This document shows positions 39,926 to 51,500 of a stretch of DNA of 64,000 nucleotides, one piece after another. The notes under the pieces were generated by a model, which saw only the letters and a list, made by a program, of their open reading frames with translations, had not been told where the DNA came from and ran no database searches. This stretch comes from Pteria penguin (lineage: Eukaryota > Mollusca > Bivalvia > Pterioida > Pteriidae): positions 19,567,341 through 19,631,340 of the forward strand of contig CM068583.1 in NCBI GenBank assembly GCA_035048485.1, written 5' to 3'. How positions within the stretch are numbered: the first letter of the stretch is position 1; each line of letters begins with the position of its first letter. A program made the position numbers and the translations under genes.

Positions 39926-40784
39926 TCAAAGCTTTATTTCGTTTTACGGAGCGCCAATCAAAAAAAAAAAAAAAAAAACCAAAAAATAAAACCAACCAAA
40001 AACCCAGATCATAGCAATGTGAGAGCGTTTTCCTTTATCAGTACATGTATTTGTAATTTAACGACATATATTTGCAGAAATGACGATTGTTTTGCTTGAT
40101 GTTTGTTAATTTCTGCTAGTTTTTCGCGAAAACAGGATTTATTTTACAGTATTCAAGTAAAATTTCAATCTTCCGGGTGTTCATGCCTTGGCTACGCTTT
40201 GCGCACAAGAGCTGCGATAAACGGGCCCTGACCGGAGATATCATGTACAGTAACTGAGTAAGGTAAATTTCTCGGAAGTTTTTACTTTCGTTTTAATTGT
40301 GAATTTCCATTTCCACGTGTTGATTGAGACAGAATAGAAAATTTCCATATATTCAGCAGGGAAAGGGTAAAATAATGCAACATTAACTCTATATATGAGG
40401 AACGTGCACTAATCATTCTTTACTTTTTTTTCAATATAAATCATAGATAAGGTATGCACATGGCGTACATTTATCAGGGACAAAGTTGGGGTGCAAGTGG
40501 GTTTTGTATTGTTTTGTTTTGTTTTTTTTTATTTCATTATTTTTTTAATTGATTTTATTTCATGTCGCTTGTTAAGTAGCAAAATTGAAACTTTGAATAT
40601 TCACTGTTTGTCCTTTTAAAAGAAGTGGGATTATGGTCTCTATTTTTATAAAGACATACCAATAACTTCCTTCCTGTTACAAAAGTACAGGATACTGTTT
40701 ATCTGTAATATTAGTCATATACATGCATGTAAGCTCAACAATAAGGAAGGAAATGTCAGTTTTCTACTTTCTGTTTCAATGCAG
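39433..40784. promoter_or_regulatory. Divergent intergenic/promoter region between RHBDD1 and the TIR-STING gene
   Basis: The RHBDD1 start codon is at 39432 on the minus strand. The coding exon of the TIR-STING gene starts at 40785 on the plus strand behind a strong acceptor (tttctgtttcaatgcag). A candidate non-coding leader exon ends at 40262 (gagtaag|gtaaat). Between them are a (CA)n tract (39856-39919) and an A-run (39960-39978). No TATA box or known element is clear. Confidence 0.4.
39856..39919. repeat. (CA)n microsatellite
   Basis: About 30 CA dinucleotides with one interruption (acaaac), upstream of the TIR-STING gene. Confidence 0.95.
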
Positions 40785-40789
40785 ACATC

Positions 40790-40795
40790 ATGTAG
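40790..40795 (+). promoter_or_regulatory. Start-stop upstream ORF (ATG TAG) in the TIR-STING leader
   Basis: Five bases into the exon carrying the main start, ATG is followed at once by TAG, 58 bases before the main ATG. Such minimal uORFs stall ribosomes and lower translation in other eukaryotes. Whether this one does is inference. Confidence 0.45.
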
Positions 40796-40853
40796 ACAAT
40801 TATAGTCGAATCAGACATTTCATCCAAAGGACATCAAGGAAATTATAGACAAA

Positions 40854-41331
40854 ATGGCCTATGGTGGAGAACCAAAGAAGTTAACTCAGCCAGAGAGAAA
40901 GAAATGGATGATTCCAGGTCTAGAGGATGCAGAGGTTTTGATCTTGTATCAGAAGGAGGAACGCTTACATTACCAAGTATCAAAGACAGTGTTAAGACAC
41001 TTCCAAAAAAGAAAGCTAAAATACATCCATCCTGAGGAACATTTTCAACCTGGTGAAATCAATGTACGGATGTTGAGTGACTCCATTGAACAATGTAAAA
41101 AATTATTACTGATCGTGTCAAATTTCAAAAATCGACAGCTTTCTCTTGAGATGCTTTTAGCTCTTGAAAAATGCCAGAGAACAAATTGTCTCAACTTGAT
41201 TGTGTTGGTATTAGAGGATTTTGATAAGAGAGACTTGCCACGATTGCCTATGCTACAGGAGGCAACCTTTGTGAGGATGAATTATAACATTCAGGAACGT
41301 TGTCTTGATGAAATTATTTCTCACATTAAAG
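40854..41331 (+). other. TIR domain 1 (exon 1 of the unit)
   Basis: Residues 1-159. First strand AEVLILYQ (26-33). BB-loop region HPEEHFQPGEIN with the usual Pro-Gly (66-67). Third strand KKLLLIVSN. Then LSLEMLLALEK, where Glu99 is at the position of the catalytic glutamate of NAD+-cleaving TIR domains. Fourth strand NLIVLVLEDF. The exon ends in phase 1. Confidence 0.8.
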
Positions 41332-42454
41332 GTAATAATTATTCTGATGTATTACACAGATAATTTCATCACTTGACAGTTCACTGTCAACTCGGTTTAT
41401 TAGTGCCAGTAATAGTTTTATTCTGTCAAATGAAGAAAAAAAAGAATTAGAAATTCTTTAAAACAATTATATTATTGCAGTTGAGACTTCTTTCATAATG
41501 TTCACACATTAAGTATTTTTCATATATTGACTCTAGATATCTTTTTTTCCAAAGTTAAATTATATGTAAACAACAAAATGAATATAATTTTAATTCTTTT
41601 ACCTTTTTTGTACATAGCTACAACAGAGATGAGGACAGTGTTGCCAGCTGGTAACTTTTCAGCAGGTTTGGCTTGGAGTCATTACTTGGGATTTTTACAA
41701 ATCATCCTACCAGGTAATCAGTTGTCAGACTTAATTGTAACACTATCAACTTAATGATCATAAAGTCCTTATTAACTTCTCATCCTAGATATGGACTCTT
41801 TCCAGTCATAGTCCTCATTCTTTGATGTGTGGCAGACTGGGACATCGGCCCAGATAGCTCAGTTGGTAGAGTATCTGCCTTATTAGCGGAAGGTCCTGGG
41901 TTCAAGTCCCGGTCTGGCCAATGATTTTTCAACCTTCCTGCTACAGTTTGGAGGTTCCACCAACTCTAATCAGTTGACAGAGGTTGTATGCCACTGTGAG
42001 AGGAGGACTTGGTGCGAGGTTTCGGGAAAACCTCAAATTGGCAGGGAAGGTGTGTGGCAGACTGGGACATAGGCCCAGATAGCTCAGTTGGACGAGCATC
42101 TTCCCTGTTAGCGGAAGGTCCTGGGTTCGAGTCCCCGTCTGGACAATGATTTTTCAACCTTCCTACTACAGATGTAATTTTACATATTCACCATGAACTT
42201 CTTAAGAAAAGTTGAATAAAACTTTGTACTGAGTCAAAGTTGGTACAGTTAACTAAGAAGAAATGATGAATTCTTGCTGTAAAAGTCAAAAACCAACAGC
42301 CACAAAAAAAATGTTTTTATACTGGAATCACAGCAAGAAGCATATCCTTATGACAATATTTATCCTTGACTATTTATCCAAAATTATTTTAGTTTTTGCA
42401 TGTGAACTTTAGAATGTCTTGGTGGAATTAAATTGTAATACCTGGTATATAAAC

Positions 42455-42522
<68 letters not shown>

Positions 42523-45500
42523 CAAATATATATATATATATGAAATTATCATATAATACAATCTTATAAAGATGCAGATTCATAATACATGTATTATTTT
42601 ATATAATTCACAGACCTTCCACGGTAAAGTACAGGTTTGTGAATGAAATAATTGATTAATTAATCTTTATTTAATTACATTTCTAGACAAAATATCTACT
42701 GCCTAAATATGATTGATACTGAGAGCAGCATCATGTATTCAGTGATTGAGTAAATATTGCACAAACTTTAAAAAAAAATTCTTTTCCTTAAAAGATTTGC
42801 AACCACAAATCATGGATTGTGAGTGGTTCAGGAACAACATAGGTAGATTTTCCAAACGGTTTTTCATTCTTCTTCCACGTTCTGCTAGAGCCCCACATCT
42901 GGATTCTGTGGATGACAATATAAAACGTGTAGGACAACTTCCTGTTGCAAAGACAACCGTGGCAGGTGCAGTTAGAGAGTATAGTGTACAAGTGTACATG
43001 GTCTCAGGTCCAGATGGCACTGTAAGTAATGTAGCTTAGATTGTATGTATAGTGATGCTCTCTTAATCTCGGCATGTATGTTGTTTGCCAATTTTTCCAG
43101 ATAAATGAATTTTCCAGATGACCAGATCATTATACACATGTATTTTTCTGGAACCTTACTTCATAACAATTTTTATACCCCCCACAAACAAAGTTTTGAG
43201 AGGGTAAATAGGAATCACCCTGTCCGTCTATCTGTCTGTCCGTCTGTCCACCAAACTTTTTCCGGGCCATAACTTCTCACCCTGTGCACGATTTCAAAAA
43301 TTTTTCACAGAATTGTTGCCTAGGATCCAAGAGTATGTCATGACTTTGATCCAAGGTCAAAGGTCAAAGGTCAAGATCATGATAGACACAATAAATAAAA
43401 CCTTGTCGGGGCCATAACTTCTTCCTTTGTACACGGATTTCAATAATATTTCACATAATTGTTGCTTAGGATCATAGGGTGTGTCATGATCTTGAAACAA
43501 GGTCATAGGTCAAAGGTCAAGGTCACAGTAGACAGAATGGGTAAAACCTTGTTATACATGCTCTATGGATGCCTCATGGGTTGCCACTTTGTTGCCACTG
43601 GGGGTATTTGTCCTGTTAGGACAGCTCTAATTTTATTATAGTTTAGTAAGGGGTGTGTGCATATTTATGTAGATATGTGGGAAAGGATATGTTTCTAATA
43701 TATACATTTTTTATTATTTTTATTATTATTATTCCCGTGTATGTTTTCTATCATTTATAAGCACTTTATCAAGTACTAAAGCAATTCAAGACAGGTCTTC
43801 AAACTGGTAAATCCAATTTGATTTTTCAAATTATTGTTCTCTTGTCCTGTAGTTTTGACATACAGCTGTGTGTTGAAAATTTGTCTCAATGATAACTAAT
43901 CATTTATCGTAGCAATGAATTAGAATTCATATTTATTATACCCCCTTTCACGGAAGGAGGGGCATATTGTTTTGCTGCTGTCGGTTGGTTGGTCTGTCCG
44001 TCCGTCCGTCTGTTGGTCGGTTGGTCCATTTCCAGTTCCACTCATTATTTCTGGAACCAATAAAAATATTGAATTAATATTTGGTATACAGATACATCTC
44101 AAGAATATCTAGGTCAAGTTCAAACTTGGTTATTTTTTCATTAATATTTGATATAGTTATCCCCCTTGGACTTAGAAAATTTCTTAAAATTAGCAGTTTC
44201 CGCTCATTATCTCAGTAACGGATAGAAATATTGAATTGATATTTTGCATACAGATACATCTTAAGTATATCTAGGTCAACTTTAAATTTGGCCATGGTCA
44301 GAGTTATTTCCCTTGGACTTAGGAAATTTCTTAAAATTAGCACTTTTTCCATACATAAAGATATTGAATTGATATTTGATATACCGATATATCTAAAGGA
44401 TATTTTATGTCAAGTTCAAATTTGGTTATGGTTCAATAATTTTTGTGAGAATCATCCCCCTTTGGACCTAGAAAATGTCTTAAATTAGCAGTTTCTGCTC
44501 ATTATCTCAGGAACGGATACCGGGGTAGATATATTGAATTTATATTTTGCATACAGATACATCTTTAGTATATCTAGGTCAAGTTATATTTGATTATGGT
44601 TCAATAATTTTTGTCAGAGTTATTCTCCTTGGACTTAGGAAATTTCTTAAAATTAGCAGATTCTGCTCGAGCATTATCTCAGGAACAACTAGATATATTA
44701 AATTGATATTTGGTATACAGATACATCTTTAGTATATCTAGGTCAAGTGAATAAGTTACTATTAGGATACCTGTCTTTGGAAGATTTATTTTGATTTTGT
44801 TTTGTCAGTTAATACTTATGTCTAAATTAAATGAAGACAAGTGACATATCTGTTGATCATTAGACACAAATTTTTGAATGGAAAAATTTTATTTGTGGGT
44901 GATTGTGAGGAGTAGATGACCTCTAATGTGGTCATGGGAGTTCTGCCCATGTTATAAAAATAACCATGGGGGCATAAGCTACGTTAGCATTGCTCTTGAT
45001 TAATATCATTTGATAAAAATACAAAAATAGCAAAGTGTGACCCCAGTAGGTCATAATTAAAGTTAGAATTTGATCTGGTGTATCACAGTGAAGAAGTCCC
45101 GGGTTGGATTGGCAGCTTGTTGGTGTAAAAAAAGAGGTCCTGAATCTCAAGTGGTGTTGGCATGCACAAGAGTCCACAGTGTATGCCTTGCATGGTCTGA
45201 AATTTGCATGCAATCCATCAAACAGTCTGCTGTTATTGGATAGATATAATATTGATGTAATGAAACTAGTTAACAAAGGAATTTATTGTTAATTTCTGAT
45301 TTTTGGTCTTTGATTTCAAGCTTCAATATTGTTTGAAGACTGAGCTGTAAAATTGACAAATTATTTTTATGTTTGATGTGAGGTTGTAGTGACTTGTTCA
45401 ATCATTTTTGACACCAATATCACGTTTGACTATATCAGCACTGTTTTTTGTTAGGTGGACGATCAAGTAATTTAATTTACTGCATTTGGGTACAATGTTT

Positions 45501-48500
45501 AACATGTTAGGTGAAGCAAAGCAATAAACAGTATGTTTTCATCAATTTATCAAAAAAGGATAATTTGCTACACTTAATGTGCTAGGGAACTAAAAATTCA
45601 TCCAGATCATCAAGTTGATTTTAACATTATTTGAAAATTCTCTCCTTAAATTTTCTTCTAGATCTAGAATAATCCATACATTTTGTCTGAAAAAGTGTAT
45701 TTTCTGAATTACATAAGAATCTCATGGATAGGCAGATCATCACTGAATTTGACATGACTGATTCAATCTACGTATTTGAAAAGAAGTCAGACTTTTAAAA
45801 AATTTCTGTGATAGGAGCATTAACATTCACAATTTTGACTTCCTCTTTAGAAGGATTTTGACGAAGGATGTTAATGAAACAAATAAAGTACTATAGGTCT
45901 TCTACCAAGTTTGTTCATTTTGTCCAAATTTGTTGACAGGTTGTGCCACCATTGGAATTTGCTAAAAATAGGTCTCAGAGGGTACCCCTCTTTGAAAATC
46001 TTCTTCTGGAGAACCACTGTATAGATAATAAAACTGATGGCCTTTGAGTGATCTAGAAGAATGTATGTTTCAAGTTTGTTCGTTGAAATCGGATAAATAA
46101 GTTTGGATGGTTTTATTTTTTTGATGTGCTTTTCAGACTTTAACACATTGCATGCATAATAGCATGGTTTTTATCAATATTTTCCCTATGGTTGAATTTT
46201 GATATACTGAAAAAGCTTATTTTAGCGAGAGGATAGTAAAAGAATGTCTTTTGAATGAACTTTAACGAAATTTTAAGTTTTGGATTTTTCATGATTTTTT
46301 ATGCCCCTGGATCAATATATATCATAGGCATATTGTTTTTGTCCCCCGCTTTTAGCAAAAACAAGGGGAAAATAAATCTCATTCGTCTCTCTGTCTGTTT
46401 ATCTGTCCGTCTGTCTGTCTGTCCGTCTGTCACAAAAACTTTAACCTTTGTCATAAATTTTTAACCGTAAGACGTATGGCCTTCATATTTGACATGTATG
46501 TCCCTAATTGCAATACCTTGCCATTGGTATCAAAATTTTAATCATGTGACCTTGACCGTGACCTTCAACCTACTTCAGCTGTACTTTTTTAGCATAAGGC
46601 GTAGGGCCTTCGTATTTGGCATGTGAGTCTGTAGACATCCACAACCATGACAAAATATTTCAGATCACTGCACCCTTGCTGATAGAACCCCGAAAGCGGG
46701 GGCCCACAATTCTCTGAATTTGCTTGTTCTTATTTATTATTTATTATCTATAAGTTTTTAAATGTTTGTCCTTTGATTGCGCTGCTTTTGCGGTGAATGG
46801 GAAGGTGGCATCTGTAAACCAAATTACCACACCAGTTGAATGACGTTTGTTACTTCAATTGACCATTCTAAGTCAGTATTGTAACCGCAACACAATCAAA
46901 TATTTTTGTAATGTCATTTTCCATGTATATTCTGCTATTATCATGTTTTTGTGCATGTTCTTGGTGATTTTTGTCATACAGCTTTGTCAGATATCTTCAG
47001 TTTTCTCTTTGACATGTCTATCTGTTTGTTTGTTTGTCTGTTGACAATTTTAATCTTTGCCATAACTTTTTTTTTAACTGTGTGAGATAGACACTTCATA
47101 TTTGGCATGCATACCCTACCAATAAAGACATTTCAAATTACATCAAGGTCATTGACCTTGTGACCTTTGACCAACATTTCAGAATTTGCCTTATTTGGAC
47201 TTTGTGTTCGTAAATTTTCAAGATAGACTTCATATTAGCATGCAACTTTCAACTTACACCAAGGTCATTGACATCATGACCTAGACCATGACCTTTGACC
47301 TACATTTCAAAATTTGCCTTATATGGAATTTGGTTGCCCCTGAGGCGTTTGTGTTTTACAAACATCTCTAATGTCTAAGATTATAAAAAAGTGAAGTAGT
47401 AGGTATTTTTTCACATTTTCAAATTCTACGCTGGAACGACTCAATGGATTTTGATCAAACTTATTATATATGAATTACTGTAGGTTCTCTACCATATTTG
47501 TACATTTTGTCCCAGTCTGTTGACAGTTGGCGCCACATTGACCAAACATAGGTCTCAAAGGGTTCCCCTCTTTGAAATTATTCTTCTTCAGAACCACTGT
47601 ATGGATAATCAAACTAATGGCAAGAAGAGATCTAGAGAAATGTTTCAAGTTTGTTCATTTCATTGAAATCAGATACATAATTTTAAATGTTTTTTTTTAT
47701 ATCTTTTCAGATTTTTATGCAAAATAGCATGGTTTTCATCAACAATTTTCTCTATAGTTGTCTTTTGATGCACTGAAAAGCATATTTTGGCCAGAATATA
47801 ACAAAGGAATGGTTTTTGTTTTTTGGAAGAATTTTAACAAAATATTAATTTTTGGATTTGTCAGGAATTTTTTAAGATTGTAAAAAAGGTAGATTAAGCA
47901 GGAGGCGAGGGGAGGGGGGGTTATTTCTTATGAGCAATGTCTTCAGATGATCAATACAGGTCCACTTGGGCCTCTTGTCTTATTTTGTTTAGTATAATGT
48001 CAAGATTATTTCCATCATATGATAGAGGTATGATGTTAAATGACAAACAAACATTTTTTTTATAATTTCTCAATGTCCTGCATTAAAGGTCAAAGTGAAT
48101 GTATAAATTATGGAAAACAACCCCAAATGATCAGAATATTACACAACATATCTTGTTTGCAGCAATACTTTTTCTGTGGAGAAATCCCGAGTGCTTATGC
48201 AGCAATCAGCAAAATATTTGAGCGTACCCTATGCACCATTTCTGCAGAACAGAGGAATTTAGAGGTAGAAAGATTTTCGTACGTTTTGCAAGAAATCTTA
48301 ACACACCAACTGAATCAAAAATGCAATCAAACTGCGAAGATCATCATGTACAATGGTGAGTAAAAGTCAAATTGGAATATGATAGCCTATGGAAAAAGAC
48401 ATTATATGGTTATTAACAGAAACAATAACATGTCAAGAATCACTTTGTTGTGTATGTATTTAAAGCAGAGCACCCTCCGTTAATTCAGAGCTGCCCTCTG

Positions 48501-51500
48501 CAGACAAAAAAACTTCAGTGATATTCATTTACCAAAAGTAGGCGGGTTGCTGGGTATTGATATTCAATGATACCATGTAATAGGGAGAATAATGTTTGTT
48601 GAAGACTCACCATCTTTATCTGTATACAAGAGAAGACATCCTTCACAGACCATATTACATGTACATATTTTCTCTGTATAATGATATTCATGAGGGTTGC
48701 TTACTACAATGAAAGGTCAAGGTCACTCAGAAAATAGAACTTAGAATACCAAAAAGGGCTTATACTTCATACAAATATTAATAGTCACTAGGAATATGGG
48801 CTTTCAGACAAAGGTCACTGAAGTCATTTCTGAAAGATCAAAGTCACTCAGTAACTACAATATAAAATGCCAACAAACACCCCTTGACCAGTGTATGTTC
48901 ATTCTCCATATAAATGATCCATGCAACTCCAATTTTTTATGCTTCCTGGTAAATTTCAGAGCATATTTTAGCTTTGCTTTTTCCATCTGTTGGTCTTCCT
49001 CTGTTTCTCTGGCCATTTCCAAAAGCTTTTATTAGAATTTGATCAAAGATATGAACGGGGTTGCAAAGATGATCTTTCCTTCCCTCATATATTTCTTGTT
49101 TTTGACAAAAAACAATTTAAATTTGAATTAAATGAAACTGAATTTCAATTAAATGAAATTGAATTTTAAATTTAAGTTAAATGGAGTTATCCATTGGTTT
49201 GAGTCAGTGTGGGGAGCAATAATTATTCCATCAGTTCTACTGATTTTCTTGTTCATCTTCTGCCTCTCTGTGTCATGGTAATATTCTAGTACATATAATG
49301 ATGTATGAAACCTGTCTATCTGCTTTGATCCTAGTGTCTGTTTTATAGACATAAAATCTATGAGGCTATGTTCCAGGCAGGTGGCATAATGTATAAGTGA
49401 AATAATTTTACTACGGATATGAGGTAACATACATTTTTTAATCTCAAGGGAACAACTTTTTTCTCAAGAGAACAACTTTTTTAACTTGAGGGAATGACTT
49501 CTTTATCTCAGGAATGGCTTTTTATCTCGAGATAAAATAGTTGTTCCCTCAAGATAAAAAGTTCTTCCCTTGAGATAGAAAATTGTTCCATCGAGATAAA
49601 AAGGTTGTTCCCTTATCAAGATAAAGAGGAGTAGTGTATGTCACCTGTGTGCCATCATTATCACCAAATCAGAAGTAAGGCAATTGCTAGATATTAATGT
49701 AAGTTGATTCAATATACTCTCTTTTAAATTTTAAAAGAAATCAGTATTAGATATTAAAATGCCTTTTAACAGAAAGATATGAACAATGTTAACAGACATT
49801 TTTATTTGTCTTGATAGAAATTTTCATCTTTATTAATTTTTTATGACTAACTTAGTGGGAATACTGATAATTTACTTTTTAAGATTTAAATTGTTTAGGT
49901 TTCTAAGATTTTTCTTTTAACTGCATATGTACATACATAATTTAACAATTTCAGACGAGGCAAAAGGTGCTGATGCATTTCCGTCTACCCACATACTGAA
50001 ATTTGTGACAGAACATGAAGTGAGTGATGGCTTTTTAACATAGCTAAAACAAATGTTTAAAATTTTTTGTTGTAAAATACTCCTACACAGGAGCAATCCT
50101 ACAATTAGAGGACATGTTATGTCCCCCTTTTCCCCATAAATAAAGTTTAAAGGACAATATCTGGGGAAAAAAGATGAAGCAGATAGGTTTTATTTAACAC
50201 TACTGATGGAAACCAGTCAAGCTAATGTTGTACCCTATAGTCTGTCAGACCGATTAGCCACTCAGATGACCTATTGCAATTGGTCCTTGTCCATCATATT
50301 TAAATTACAGAAATTACATTTTACTAACTTTTAAAACTACTGGGCCAATTGTCTCCCAATTTTTTTTTTTTTTTTTAAGACTTTTAGGTATAAGAGGTTT
50401 GTAAATTGGAATTTCGTGATCTCACACCCTTGAGGCTGTAGACCACTTATGGATGTTGCCAAAACTGCTAGAATAGGCCATTTTCAAAATTATCTTTCCT
50501 CCACTCCTGCACCTCTGGAAAAAAACTGTAGGAATAGTTTTGCCTAAATCCAGAAGTGTGAAATTCTTGAGCACGGGGGCAGGGGTTCAGCCCATGGAAA
50601 AAGCAATACAACCACATAGTGATAATGTACTTTGAAAATGTTCATATCTACTTCCATGCATTGTAAAGAAAAATTGATTATATGGTTAGAAAGAACATAA
50701 AGACCTTAATCATACTTGTGGTTTAGAGGTTCAACCCCAGAAAGACACCAACATAGTCATATAGTGTTACTGAACTCAGTTTTCAAAACTATTCTCTGCT
50801 TTTATAAATTGCTAGGAAAAACTGAATACATGTTGAGAAAGAATGTAATGCCTCGACCACATTTGTGAAAAACGTGATCCATGGGGGAGGGTTTAGCCCC
50901 TCCAGCAGTCGACCAAAATGAACATAGTGATAATAATGTAATTAGTATTTTTACCATGAATTGTATAGAAAATAATGGGGTAGAGATTCTGCTGGTGCTG
51001 TAGGTACGAATAAAACCCATGTATTGCAGTAGCTAGAGACACAGGTGACCGATAGGGACCGATTAAAAGAATGCTTACCGGTATCCTCATGGATTTGTTG
51101 TCATTGTAGATTCATTGCTGTGTACCATCAAATTCCTTCTTTACCTTACGATGTACAACAATATATTTGAATTTCTCTTGATGATAGTGTATTCTTAATT
51201 GGCTTTAGGAATCAAGTGATGAGATGCGTTATGATGGCATTACAGATAAAACAACTGAGAAGTCTTTTCATACTGATGTTTTGCTGATTTACAGTGAACA
51301 TGATGAAGGTTTAGCTAATCATGTGAGATATTGTCTTGAAGACAAGAAAGGCAAAAGGTTAAGAGTGGCAATAGCTAAATTACCACATGAGAGTCTACAG
51401 GTGATTGAAAATCGCATCAAGGAGTCAAGATGGATTGTATTATTTGTATCTCAAGAAGCGATGCATAACTCTAACTGTATTCCATTATGGTTGTCCGAGT

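Larger units (their letters stand above)
41618..50019 (+). other. STING domain 1 (four exons)
   Basis: Residues 160-353. Compared with human STING: S162 is S180, Y163 is H181, Y167 is F185. The AGIKDRVY segment reads AGAVREY with one residue less, so R238 is R252 and Y240 is Y254; R232 is V247. The block EYATPLQT is replaced by CGEIPSAY, so E260, T263 and T267 are lost. The C-terminal segment (AKIIMYN, then DEAKGADAFPSTHILKFV) matches the end of the human ligand-binding domain. Confidence 0.8.

Noticed and set aside
41847..41920. Functional tRNA-Ile (TAT) gene
   Set aside because: Extra base in the acceptor arm, a tandem decayed copy and SINE-like flanks favour a tRNA-derived repeat.
42739..43020. 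Minus-strand frames opposite the STING 1 exon
   Set aside because: Antisense shadows of the well-supported exon 42795-43021.
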